From assembly GCA_004352715.1 (NCBI GenBank), contig SCFE01000069.1, positions 34,242-98,241 on the forward strand: a DNA stretch of 64,000 bases, written 5' to 3'. Within the stretch, counting starts at the first letter, position 1; the number at the start of each line of letters is the position of its first letter. Both the position numbers and the translations under genes were made by a program. The stretch is from Hofstenia miamia (lineage: Eukaryota > Xenacoelomorpha > Acoela). Under the pieces are notes generated by a model. That model ran no database searches, was not told the origin of the DNA, and worked only from the letters and a program-made list of their open reading frames with translations. Shown here piece after piece: positions 34,456-46,900 of this stretch.

Positions 34456-34804
34456 GTATTGAATCAATTAAATTGTTATAATTCGAAGATATTTTCTTTA
34501 TACTGTGTATTGTATTTGTTATATATTTGATGTCGCATTATGATTGGAATGCAAAATATAGGTCAGTATTAGTAGGTTTTCTGTACATCTTAGTTTCATA
34601 ATGGTGTTTGAAAACTTCTATCGTCATATCAAAAAATTTATTGAAATATTGGATTTTTATGCTGTAAATTTCAATTCTTCCAGTCAGTTATACAGAAAAC
34701 TGTTTAATGTATCTATATCATTTGGCTCTTCAAAGATTGTAAAAATATCGTATACATAACGGTAATATAACTTTGGCTTTCTTGATAGCAATTCAATTTT
34801 GCTT
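34456..34804. repeat. Exact 349-base copy of 32997-33345 between two Ns
   Basis: The segment between the lone Ns at 34455 and 34805 repeats part of the Penelope-like element in the same orientation, with identical length and no difference that I could find. The same TATATATATGTATATCTACAT word stands at 34434-34454 and again right after 34805. Real duplication would not be bracketed by single Ns, so this is probably a misplaced gap-filling read. Confidence 0.85.
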
Positions 34805-34805
34805 N

Positions 34806-37080
34806 ATAAATATATATATGTATATCTACATGATTTTCCATTTGTTGTTTGTTTGTAGTAACTCTTCTTTCTTCAGCTTCATGAATATTTGACATTTTCA
34901 TTTTGCAGATATTTAAATTTTTATTGTAGAGATTATTTTCTGATATATTTAACTTAATAATTTCAATTTGATTTATTTTATATTTTAAGAGTTTAACATT
35001 CGTTTCTATGTTATTACTATAACCCACTTGATAAGAAGGTGTAATTTCAGTTATTCCACTATTATTGAAGCCCATTTATATAAGAGTTTAGAAAATTATT
35101 CTTAATATATTCTTCATTTTTATATCTATCACAATTTCTTTTGTAAAAATCATTAAGTATTGAGAAATTATCTTTTCCCTTAAACCTTTTATATATAAAC
35201 CAAATACAGTAGTATCTGCATAATACACTTAAAATTCTTGATACCTTAAACTGTTGTTCTTAACATCTTTAAATGTTGAAAATACACTTTCAAATGGAAG
35301 TTGGATAACATTATCAAAGTACTCAGGATTAACTGTAGGTGAATGGGGGATAAGTTTATTTTGTGTGAGCTTAACTATGTTAAGCACAGCTTGGTTCCTA
35401 AGCCTTTCAACGTCATACTCTTTAAAGTTACAGAGTTAACCACAGGTTAATTTGATTCGCCCTCAAAGATAATTGCATTCCCATTGGATACATTAGTATC
35501 CCTAAAGTAATAAAATGCTATGCAATGTGTGCCATTATTTGAAGAACAGCCTAAATTACAAACCTATAATCCAAAGCCCATATTTTTCAAAGTACTTCTA
35601 GGAAAGATCCTCTTAGAGGTAATTGCATTCCCTGTGGGTGAATTTGATTTACTCTTAAAGGTCTTAATATTCTTCATAAATTGTATATTATTATATTTAA
35701 AAAGGGATTACTGAAAAGGGAAACAAAATTTAAACTTAATTTTTTTTACATGAATTCCTTTTACTTCAGGTGTATTTCTTCTCCTGAGATTGCTTGTTTT
35801 ACGCCCATCCCCTTTCCGAATACTTAATAGATGGCGTTTATTTCTAAGGCTTCCATTGCACCAATAACTAATGGTGCTATGGAATATTTTCCAACAATTA
35901 ATGGAGCAGCTACCATAAGTAAGCAGGCCAAAACACACCAATTTTTCATTAAATTTAGTTGTGTTGTAGAAATTGTGAAATCACAACATTTATTTATTTT
36001 CTTAGCTTTTTCTAAGTGTTTAATTGGTTTTTCTGTTAAGAGAAATGGAAGGGAATTTCCTTCTCCCTGTGTGTGAATTGATTCAGCCTTGAGGTTGACT
36101 CAGTCAACTTTTGTTACTATTATTAACCCTTAAAGTAATCAGACTTGAATTTTTAAATATTTACAATTTATTTAATTGGCCATTAGATAAGTTTAAGCTA
36201 TACTTCTTATATTCTGTTATTGGTATATAAGTAAAACTGAAATCACTTTCACAATAGAGTTGAACTTTGTTAAACAGTGTTTGGTTTAACTATGTTAAAT
36301 GTGGTTTAGTTCCTAAGCCTACCTAAGCCTTTCTCTGTTTACCATTAATAATAATGAAAAAAATAAAATGTGCATTACCTTCTTTTCCATCTCTTAGAAG
36401 TTCTATTTTAGGATCATTGTTTTTGTAGAAAAAAATCATTTTGAAAAATTTTATGATTCGTTCTAGATGTATTATTATATTTAACAAATACTCTTTTGAA
36501 AATTGGGCAAAAATCACCACTAATGGTAACATTATATCTGCTACAACAAATCCAGTTTTATCAATCTTAACAATTGTTGAATTTCACATCTATGTAAGAA
36601 ATGAGCCAATCATAAGGTTGTTTCTATTTTTTAGATTGAATGATTGGCATTAATTAGTTGTGGTAATGTTTGTTCAATTGTGCGATTAATTCCAGCAAAA
36701 CTATCCTCCCTGCAATTAAATATGAAATGTAACTGGATTGGTAAAGACAATCAAATTGGAGTTAAAGAATAATTTCCTCAATTTGTTAATCTTTATTAAA
36801 GTAAAAACTATTCAATTTTTCTGCATTCTGTGTCAGAAGGACTCTTCTTTGATCTCAAGCTTAGCCTTAACTATTTTACACAATAAGCAATATAGTTTTA
36901 GAAAAAATTATCAATGAGATAACAACTTTGTAAATTTTCTTAGGTAATCATTTGAATGTTGACCATTGCCAACCCTTTTTTCTGAGAACCCCGCAGAAGT
37001 GTATCAAGTAAAGAAAGAGCGCCAAGTGCCAAATAATATTAGCAGGCAAAGTACGTATACTAAGAAAATGTCTCAATTAT
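34806..37080. other. Intergenic sequence with decayed internal repeats
   Basis: No gene recognised. Between about 35320 and 36340 similar words recur: TTAACTATGTTAAGCACAGCTTGGTTCCTAAGCC near 35368 and a diverged version near 36285, and AATTGCATTCCC near 35470 and 35620. This suggests an old transposon with internal repeats. Short open stretches in both strands here show no family resemblance. Confidence 0.4.
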
Positions 37081-37102
37081 AGAAATGTAGTTGAAAGAAC
37101 TA

Positions 37103-37150
<48 letters not shown>

Positions 37151-37919
37151 CTTGAATACTAAGCTTCTTTATCATTTTATGAAGAAACAACGAAAATTTT
37201 AATTAAGAGTACTTTCGGTACTTACTGTACCATCGTCAGTCAAAAATTATTATGTATATACTTTGTATTGATTTGAAAAAATTAGCCATTTGTTGGCCAA
37301 AAATATTATTTTTGCGCCAACTTAAACCCATGGTTGTCCCACGGGGACCTGGAACCTGTAAGGATTACAAAAAATCTATAAACAATTACAAAATTACTCA
37401 AAGATTCAATTAACAGCCGCTAGTGTTTACTGGCATTATTACTGACACAAACAATCTCCAAACTTGTGCAAAGCCAAAAAAACTGAGGGCAAACAAATGT
37501 GTGCATGATGCTGCTAATGATGATGTTTGAAAAATAATTTGGCTATATTCTTTTAAATTCACTTCTTTTGGTTAAGTAGAAATGTATTTTTTAATTCTTG
37601 CTGTTGACTTCAAAAGGTAGCAACACATCTTCGTCAGTTAAAATAGTCTGCAAAGGTGCCTGTTTTGTTGAATATACAAACAACTTGCATTTAGAACAAA
37701 ACAAACAAAGTTGAATTTATGAAATCATTTATTGCGAGTATATCCCCTTATTGTGCTTTGCTAGCTTTTCCTTGTATATTACAACTGAATTTTTGCTCTG
37801 CTATTCAAAAAAAACACGTGTTTCATTGCGACTTGCCACTAAATAATAAATACTTACAATTTATTTATATATAATAATAATAAAATAAAATATTTCTCAG
37901 GTGAGCCTTTTTTGATACT

Positions 37920-38920
37920 TCCTGTGGCGTCGCCAAGGAGATTGTTGAGACATGCTCTCCTCCAATTTGAAATATGTAGAGGATATATTTTTGGTTTAGT
38001 ACTTGATTAAGCCAGTTACTTTCGCTTTTTGAAAATTGTATTTTTTATCGCAACTATCTAGAAAGTTTTGCATTTTTTCACACCAAGGTGATCACTTAAT
38101 CGTCTAAATACCGCGGGGTCACTAGCGACATCAATAAATATTTTAAAGTAATGTAAAGCGAGAATTTTTGCAAAAGCTATTTTTTATTTTGTAAAGCAAT
38201 ATTCTAGATATCTAAAACCACAAGAAATTTCATGACAACAAAAAATAATAGACAGTATTTTCCATGGGATCGCTGGAGACCTCAACTGTATTAGACTGTT
38301 ATTTTTTTATATTAAATTTGCAAAATACATCAAATACATCATGAAAATGTAAAAATCGAGTTATTGTTGTATTTTTTTGAATGAATAATTGGTATGAAAC
38401 ACTTAAACAAAATGTTATGCAACATTTCAGTTGTAGAAAGTTGACATATGGAGAAATTGAAGCACAGAAATTCTGGTCGAAATTCATAATTTTTTCGCTA
38501 GATGTCTCCCTGACTATATCAACTTTTTAAAGCCAAAAACAACAAATTTCTAATTTATACAGTTAAAAATGCAAAACTCAAAAAGTCATACTAAATTTTT
38601 TAAAGACCTTTTTATTATCTATTTGAATCTGTTTTTAGAATTCTTCTATGTGTTCTCAATTTTTTTACACAAAGCATTTTGTATTACAATTTGAAAACAC
38701 TAATTTGAGAGTAATTTTTTTTAAAATTGATGTTTGCTCAAAGAAAAAAGCAAAACGCAAAAATTCATACTAAAATTTTTAAAGACCTTTTCATTGTCTA
38801 TCCAAGTCTGTCTTTAAAATTTTTCTATCCGCTTTCAATTTTTTTCCACAAAGCATTTTATATTAGCGTTTAGAAACATCATTTTGAGTGTGCATTTTTC
38901 AAAATTGATGTTGCTCAACT
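37920..38920. repeat. Tandem duplication, unit about 180 bp (clear at 38566-38916)
   Basis: 38566-38737 and 38746-38916 are direct copies offset by 180 bases (shared words TCATACTAAA, TTTAAAGACCTTTT, AAAGCATTTT, AAAATTGATGTT), with roughly one base in six different. Upstream, related short words (GTCGCCAAGGAG near 37929, GTCACTAGCGACATCA near 38118, GATCGCTGGAGACCTCA near 38267) recur at loosely similar spacing, hinting at an older, decayed array. From 37081 to 37919 nothing else is recognised beyond a (TA)n at 37105-37144. Confidence 0.5.
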
Positions 38921-39299
38921 GATAAATGCTACTATAAAAAATATATATTGTAAACAATATTAAAGCGAGATTCCTTGTCCATACTTTGAAGTATTAAATA
39001 TTATCTTTCAATTTTCTACATAAACATTTAGATACAGTCTGTTACAATTAAAAGCATTGTGTAGACTGTTTTAAACGATTTGAATGTTGAAGCGCCAATA
39101 TGGAACCACATAGCGAATATCATTATTGTTTGTATATATGCACTTTTTTAATAGATCAAGTAATTTAATCCCACCCTCTACAGTTTTTGAATAAATTACT
39201 TTAGAGTATAATCGTATATGTGATAATGCACTGATCAGCAACCACAGAAGAAATTTTCTTACATCAAAGTTCTCTGCTTGATAAAATTTTTCGCATTTT

Positions 39300-41060
39300 G
39301 AAAATCAGGGCACAAAATCTGTGGGGCGGAGCAGCGCAGAGCAGGGCAGGGCAGTTCACAACAATCTGCCCCACATCCATCTCTGTCGGCAAACTGATTT
39401 GATCGCAGGTCGCACAGTGCGTTTTTGAACGTCTTGCAGGGCACATTTTATAAAAATCAAGTGAAAATTATTTTTTATTAACAAGTGATTGAAAGCAAAT
39501 AGACGTTGGGCATTACAAGCTCTGGGGGGGGGTTGGGGTNNNNNNNNNNNNNNNNNNNNNNNNNNNNNNNNNNNNNNNNNNNNNNNNNNNNNNNNNNNNN
39601 NNNNNNNNNNNNNNNNNNNNNNNNNNNNNNNNNNNNNNNNNNNNNNNNNNNNNNNNNNNNNNNNNNNNNNNNNNNNNNNNNNNNNNNNNNNNNNNNNNNN
39701 NNNNNNNNNNNNNNNNNNNNNNNNNNNNNNNNNNNNNNNNNNNNNNNNNNNNNNNNNNNNNNNNNNNNNNNNNNNNNNNNNNNNNNNNNNNNNNNNNNNN
39801 NNNNNNNNNNNNNNNNNNNNNNNNNNNNNNNNNNNNNNNNNNNNNNNNNNNNNNNNNNNNNNNNNNNNNNNNNNNNNNNNNNNNNNNNNNNNNNNNNNNN
39901 NNNNNNNNNNNNNNNNNNNNNNNNNNNNNNNNNNNNNNNNNNNNNNNNNNNNNNNNNNNNNNNNNNNNNNNNNNNNNNNNNNNNNNNNNNNNNNNNNNNN
40001 NNNNNNNNNNNNNNNNNNNNNNNNNNNNNNNNNNNNNNNNNNNNNNNNNNNNNNNNNNNNNNNNNNNNNNNNNNNNNNNNNNNNNNNNNNNNNNNNNNNN
40101 NNNNNNNNNNNNNNNNNNNNNNNNNNNNNNNNNNNNNNNNNNNNNNNNNNNNNNNNNNNNNNNNNNNNNNNNNNNNNNNNNNNNNNNNNNNNNNNNNNNN
40201 NNNNNNNNNNNNNNNNNNNNNNNNNNNNNNNNNNNNNNNNNNNNNNNNNNNNNNNNNNNNNNNNNNNNNNNNNNNNNNNNNNNNNNNNNNNNNNNNNNNN
40301 NNNNNNNNNNNNNNNNNNNNNNNNNNNNNNNNNNNNNNNNNNNNNNNNNNNNNNNNNNNNNNNNNNNNNNNNNNNNNNNNNNNNNNNNNNNNNNNNNNNN
40401 NNNNNNNNNNNNNNNNNNNNNNNNNNNNNNNNNNNNNNNNNNNNNNNNNNNNNNNNNNNNNNNNNNNNNNNNNNNNNNNNNNNNNNNNNNNNNNNNNNNN
40501 NNNNNNNNNNNNNNNNNNNNNNNNNNNNNGAAGCCGAAGGCCAAGCTTCAGTTGAGAGAGTTACGCCTCTCCCGCTTTGGCCAACCAAGGCCACTAACGG
40601 TGATGACTAAGAGAACGCCTGCTTGCTGCTAAAATAACTGACACAGCAAAGCTGCCTCAATAAGGGGCACAGCAAACGCTGGCCTAGGCCTATCTCATAG
40701 GCTAGAGACAAAATAGTTATACCTGTATGACTGTCCCATGAGACGCACTCATGAAACTGGCAACAGTAGCGGTCTTGCAAACAGTGTTTCCACTGTGTCA
40801 CCGTCTGTCCGCCACAAATACTAAACAGACAGGCTTCTCGACAGTTACCGCCCCCAAATGCACTAAGTACACATGGTAACACCTTCTATTACCCTGGTTT
40901 TAACCCTGTAGGTACGGGCATCTGCACTGTGACGCGCCCGTCGATTGCTAACTCAGCCCCATAATGGCTGGTTGCCTTCTCCAGGAGCCACCAAGAGGAG
41001 GTACTCTCTGGGACGGTTTAGGCGCACTGCTCTTTCAGTTTACCCCGTCAAGGTAAAAAT
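39300..41060. other. GC-rich island around a 990-base gap
   Basis: Both flanks of the N run at 39540-40529 depart sharply from the AT-rich background: a GGGCAGGGCAG-type low-complexity tract at 39318-39350, GGGGGGGGTTGGGG at the left gap edge, and about 530 bases of mixed, CpG-bearing sequence at 40530-41060. No reading frame there resembles a known protein and I see no rRNA or tRNA signature. It may be one end of an unassembled GC-rich repeat, or a foreign or regulatory segment. Confidence 0.5.
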
Positions 41061-41840
41061 ACCACCACCCATAGTTTATTAAACGTTACATTTACTCTGA
41101 AAATATAATCTAATGATTAATGAATTATGGGATCTTATTGGTTTGTGCATTTACAGGCACAGTGGAAATGTACATGGTTTCTAACAGTTTCTATGAGCTC
41201 TAAATCATGTTACTATAACGATTAATTTGCAAAATATTACGGTAAAAGTTAAATGGATAGTTACCATTACACATGGTGTTATATTATTGTTTAGATACTT
41301 AGATCTTTAGAGCGATTATTTACAGAATTTATACCAATGAATCGACATTAAATGTTCAATTGCACTATTACGTTATGCATTTGGATTGGTTCAAAAAGAC
41401 GACTTGGCAAATTTTGTGAACTTTTTCGCACAATCGTACAATGTACATAAGTGAAAGTTTTTTAAATTTCAGTGTATTTACAATCATATTTTAGTAAGTA
41501 TAAATTTGGTAATTGCCACGTGCTATCCCAGCCTGAGATTTGAGAAACTCCCCAGACCGGTATGACCAAGATTAGGGGAGTCCCACGGGTTATACGGGAC
41601 AAGGGTGAAATGGGTCACTCATTTTGGCAGATCACACAGGTCGCGGGTGAGTCTGTTTTTCCGCATGACCCGAGAAATTTGACACAAAGCTAAAAATTTA
41701 TTGATGTTTACCGAAAAATCATATTCTAAATGGCGGCTCATTAAAATAATCAATTTAAAAATTAGTTTAAATTATTCAAGGGTGAAACTAACTTAATTTA
41801 GATTTATTGACACCAAGCTCTAAAAATCAATCATGACTGC

Positions 41841-41963
41841 CAGGGGTGTCCACGGGTCATGCAGGTCACAAGTCGCGGCTCAGAAATGAGCAGGTCACGA
41901 GTCAAGTTGCTGCGGGTCATTGAGAGTCACGAGGCAAGTACAAGTCACCCGTGAACACCCCTG
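41841..41963. mobile_element. Short hAT-like MITE, 123 bp
   Basis: Begins CAGGGGTGTCCACGGGT and ends with the complement of CAGGGGTGTTCACGGGT: 17-base inverted ends with one mismatch. CAGGGGTG is a common hAT terminus. The interior is made of GGTCACGAGTC-like words. The flanking 8 bases do not match, so the target duplication is lost or the element moved otherwise. Similar ACGGGT and GGGTCA words upstream at 41578-41690 suggest a second decayed copy. Confidence 0.6.
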
Positions 41964-43833
41964 CCAGAGACATTTCAAAGTGACCGATTTTGAACGAGGT
42001 AATGAAATTAAGAGTGACCAGATCTCGTTCATGATCAGCCCGGTCCCGGTCCGCTGGTAAGTGCCAACTAGCTTCCATCTGTTTCTGCTAGTGAATGTTT
42101 GTAATCTGCAGTTTGAATATGCATAAAATAATTGATTTAAATATTCCGCTAGACAAATTATTTATTTTTATGAATAGCCTCTTTCTTAAATGTAATTTTT
42201 ACGCAAACTCAAATAAAGCAAGATAGTTTACTGTATACAAAATTGTTCTATATGCATTCGACAAGTTTATCTGGTAGCTGCAATACTTTAAATAGGATTA
42301 ACGGTTTTGTTTGTTTAGACGTAGATGTCAAAATAACTATATCCACTGTTTAGAAAATGCACATAAAAGCTTTTATAGGTTGTTATTAATCATTTTGCAA
42401 TGCGCTAAATATTTATGGTAACACCTTTGCTGGCATTAGATAAGAGAATGCTAGAATGCTATAATTAATTCCTACAAAGCATTTTCTGATAGCATAAATT
42501 GTAAATTTTAATTTCGCTGGCATATAAATTTTCAAATTGGAGAGAAATTGATCCGTTAGATGGCTACAACATTTAAAAAACGATGTTATCAATTTCTTCA
42601 TATGTTTTGTGAAAACTGTGTGGAATCACAGGAAAAATTTCCCCATAATTCCAAACGATTGTGCAATAAGTAACTAAACTCTTGGATTTTGATTTTGGAA
42701 CATGAATATTCTGTAGTTGTTGTTATTACATATGACATTTCTCTAACCATTTTTGTTTGTAAATGTTTGAGTTTAGTTGCTTATTATAAGTTAGATTTGT
42801 AGTTTTTGACCATTTGGAGAATTGATACTGTCAAGCACTATATTTGTGTCTGACCTGGAATAAGCATTGAACTTATAGTTATCATCATAAATTTTTTTGC
42901 CTAACTTCTGCCCTCAGCAAGGTATTTCATAATTTCATTTGCAATTCTTTAATGATTTAAAATAATATTGCAATTTTAGATTATAGGTTTTTGTACACTT
43001 TCATTATTCTTTACCTTATATGTTCAAGTTGTACTTTATTGTAGGCATTGGCCTATTTCATTGCAAAATGTTAGCTATCAATATCAATCATAGTGGTTTC
43101 AATGTTTCAAATGGTATTACTGCTTTCACCATGTATAGTTAAATAGAGGTTATGTTATTCAACATTTAATTATTCATGTATAAATTGTGCATTACTATTT
43201 ACAATGATATTAATATTGTGAAATTCACTAAGACGCATTAATCTGTACCAATACATGTGTCATTGTAAACATTAAGCTTCATTGGTTTTGACCAATAATT
43301 TTGTGAATCACTTTGGCATTTGTACTATATTAACTATAAGAATACACTACAATTTATATAGAATTTAAAACAAGCAAATAGGAAGTTTGGTTTTAGCAAG
43401 TTTAGTTTACTAGGAAGTGCTTTTAAGGATGCAAATGTTGATAGTGGTAATTTGATTTAGCTTCAGTAAACAAACTGATGAAATTTATAGCATATAGCAG
43501 GAACAAAATTAGCCAAAATTTTATCTGACTATCTAATAATAATATTGCATCTGATTTTATAATCAGTGGTGGTGGCCATGAGTGGACAAGGTTGACTTGA
43601 TCCATATTGAAAAATTGAATATTAAATGGCAATGCATGATTCTAATTGAATACCTCAATTTTGAATTGAATAAACAGAGTATTTATGATAACATTAAAAC
43701 AAGGCAGGTAACTATATTGTTTCAAAAATGGAAAAATATTACCAAATAAAAACAAATATTATGCACTTAATGTGACATTGGTGAGAAATCAGCATGCATT
43801 CCTATTATTCTATCTTATTGAGAGTTTTGAGCT

Positions 43834-44590
43834 GATGCTACAAATAATTAACTAACTCCTCCTGCTATTATAAACTTTCCTAATATAAGTTAAAAGTAAA
43901 CAGGATATCATGTTAGGGAAGAGTGGCAACACTCTGCCAACCTGATACAAATAGCCTTTTAGAAGAGTCACATAAGACTAGAGCCCTAATTAGATTAAGA
44001 GAAAAGAAGCCTTAACTCTTGAGTGCAAGTGGTAAATGTAAGTGCCAAGTAAAATAACCTATGCTCAGTGTGTCACTCACCTTGTGCAATTTAGGTGAAA
44101 GCATTAATAACAATTTTAATAATAAATGACAAGCAGTACAAATGCCCTAGCCATACATCCTAAACTAAGTTTAAGGATACACCAGTCAACTTGTCTGCTG
44201 TCTAGGTTCCCTTTAACTATGCAGTTGAAAATTAGAAAAACATAATTTAATAAAAGTAAAAACAAGAGAAAATAAAAGTAAAATGAATTTACTGAGAATA
44301 AACTGAAGAAGAAAATAATGAACAAAATTTGGATATATATACAAATTTACCAGTATCTGTAAACAAAAGCATACTGTGAAAATATTGGCAAATATGTGGC
44401 AGGTACACAATCAGTTTCTACTTCAATTTTACCATGTTTCAAAATTAGCAGAAATTCAAACTAAAATATAAATAGCATCATTTTCACTTTTCCAAATTAC
44501 ATTTGGAAATAATTTGTGATAATAAAATTGAAATTGTAATTAAGTGAAATAATGAATGTTCCAAGCATGTAGAAATGTCATTATGGCACA
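43834..44590 (-). repeat. Dispersed LTR-like repeat, copy 2 (no CpG)
   Basis: Full-length relative of 10290-11026, without adjacent retrotransposon genes, so possibly a solo LTR. Strand follows the orientation inferred for copy 1. At nearly every CpG of copy 1 this copy carries TG, CA or another change, for example CCTGCGATT to CCTGCTATT, CTACGCAA to CTATGCAG, AACGAGTTT to AATGAATTT and GGCGTTATG to GTCATTATG. Confidence 0.65.
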
Positions 44591-45659
44591 CTAAGTACAA
44601 TTTGTAATGCAATGTTTTGCTGCTTGGCTTTGAGCTTCAAATTTACAATTTGCCCACTCAGAATTCAAAGGCAGCAAATAAACAGATTTCATTCATAACT
44701 TATAGGAGCAACAAAATTCTCCAACATTTTATCTGATTTTGAAAACAATTTCAAGCTGGTAAATGATGTTATAATAAAGCAAAAAAGATACTATTGCCTA
44801 TTTTCCTTCATTTGTTTAATGAAACATAGAGAATTTATTTAAAGACAAATCTGAAATTACAAAAATTTGGAAATTATTCACCCAAGTAATCACTTAATTT
44901 ACTACAGTAATATTAAACAAGTTTCAACAAAGCCTAATACAAGATAGTATTTTTTAGGATAAATTCACTCAAATTTGAAAGAAAAGTGTTCATTTTCACT
45001 GTTAAAAATTCAATTACCATACTCAATTACAATTACATTATAAATATTTGAGGAATGAAAGCAATGTGCTGTAAAATGGAACATCAAATATTTTCAGATT
45101 TTTGCTGTTTTTAAGAAGAAAGAAATTTCATATTGAAAAACATGAAAAACATTTTGTAAAGAGTTTTTTAAAAATTATCTATTACCAATTGGAATAATTT
45201 TTTTTAAAATTAAATGAAGTGTCTTCAAACCTATAACTTATATATTTTTCCTGGAAAAGTGCTACTTTTTTCTAGGGCAATTTTTCTCATCAACAAGGGA
45301 ATTCTAATTTCTTGAGGGTTGAAACAATCCATTTAAATAATGACTATCAGGTCACAAACTAAAGGACTACTTGATTACCTGTAAACTGCATCAACAGTAT
45401 CATTGGTTCCTTTTCTTGTAACATGTAAGCTTGACCAATGCAAAGTTTTATTCTATGGCTGCAATGAACACATCATCTATTATCTGCAAAAGGTTTAAGG
45501 AGTTTAATTATTTATTATCTTATCAGAATTATCCTGATCATAGAATTGCACATTTAGCTTACAATCAAATGATTATATTGCATCTAGGAATACCTGAAAT
45601 ACATTCTTATTGTTGCTCATCATGCTCAACCATGTGAACTAGTCATTGTTGTGTCCATG

Positions 45660-46900
45660 CTGTAAATAATATAAATTTTATTATTTTCATTGTTACTGAT
45701 TTTCACCTAGTGCTACACCAACTATCAGGACTAAGTCATCTTTCTAAATTCTCAATGCAACTCCTTGTAGCTGTTCATTTTAACTTCTGATTTTCTATTA
45801 GATGATTTACTTTTTCTCAATCCTTTCTACAAATTCTGCATATGTCACTTATATAAGCTCACATGCTTATGTGCTGACATTATCAGGCATTCTATCTCTC
45901 TTTTCAGTATTGCATTTCCTAGACACTTTTAGTACTCTTCTTCAATCAATTTTCTGTATTCCTCCAGTATTCTCCATGCACTGCATTTAACAATTAATAG
46001 TCCTTTTGCCCCTTTCCACCTTAATATCTCATATCTCCACATTGAAATTGAATTTGATTGCTGTTTTTCTGCTATACTACTCCTGGACATTCTACTAGCT
46101 CTCATTTTATTTCTATTCTACCTATAACTATTGCCCTTAAGCATCAAAAATTTGTATGTCCCACAAATTTATTGTCATTATTTTGCTCTGCACTGTCAAT
46201 GCTTACTTCTTTAGAACCTATCACACTCTTTTCTTATATTTGCATATTAATTGTCTTTTCATTTTTCTTGGTTTGTTATCTTTCTTGCTTATTGATACAT
46301 AATTGTAGCCTTCCATGACCACTTCAAATTTGTCCCACTGCTTGTCCTAAAGCTACACACTGCTATGCACTTGCTTCTTATGAGTAACTTTTTCAAACAC
46401 TTGCATATGCCCATGCCTGACAAAGACTCTGTGCTTGCTTCTCTAATTCTCCAATTGCTTCTGTAGCATTTTAGTTGAACTGGTATATAACTTCAAGTCA
46501 TTCATGTACTGTAAGTGATTAACAACTCTTAACATATAGCAACTTTCTGACACTTTTAGCCTTTCTGTAACTGGAAATCAACTTTTCATTCCCTTTTTTT
46601 GTTGCCACTTATTTTCTCTTATTCTCATCTGCCTTTAATTATGTACAGGTGGCAAAAGCAACTATAATCTCTTTATACATTCATCATTTCTTTGAATCCA
46701 GTTACAGGTTCCTCACTTACTTGTACTGCTGTTTCTGCTACTATTTCTTCTACATAATACTCAATTTTTTTATACTGTTCAAGTCTCTTTTTCCCATAAT
46801 CTCATCTAAATGTAAGTCTTTGCTCAGTGACATGTAATTGTGTTAATATTCTCATCTAGTCCATTCTTCCATAGCATACTAGTATCAATCTGTTCTCCTC
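45660..46900 (-). mobile_element. Fossil LINE in the CpG-poor domain
   Basis: This stretch is unusually pyrimidine-rich on the plus strand. On the minus strand around 46530-46450 it reads VNHLQYMNDLKLYTSSTKML, very close to the YMDDLKLYA region (RT motif C) of a LINE group common in aquatic invertebrates, with Asn for the first catalytic Asp. The neighbouring minus-strand sequence gives only scraps interrupted by stops. Open frames on the plus strand here are artefacts of its TC-richness. Confidence 0.45.

Noticed and set aside
35254-36653. Cluster of 60-80 codon frames on both strands
   Set aside because: Overlapping in several frames within decayed repeats, with no protein resemblance.
39356-40610. 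Frames of 340-410 codons across the 990-base gap
   Set aside because: Openness is an artefact of Ns; the flanks show no protein similarity.
45431-46837. Several plus-strand open frames rich in Ser, Leu and Phe
   Set aside because: Pyrimidine-rich strand of a minus-strand LINE fossil gives stop-poor frames by composition.
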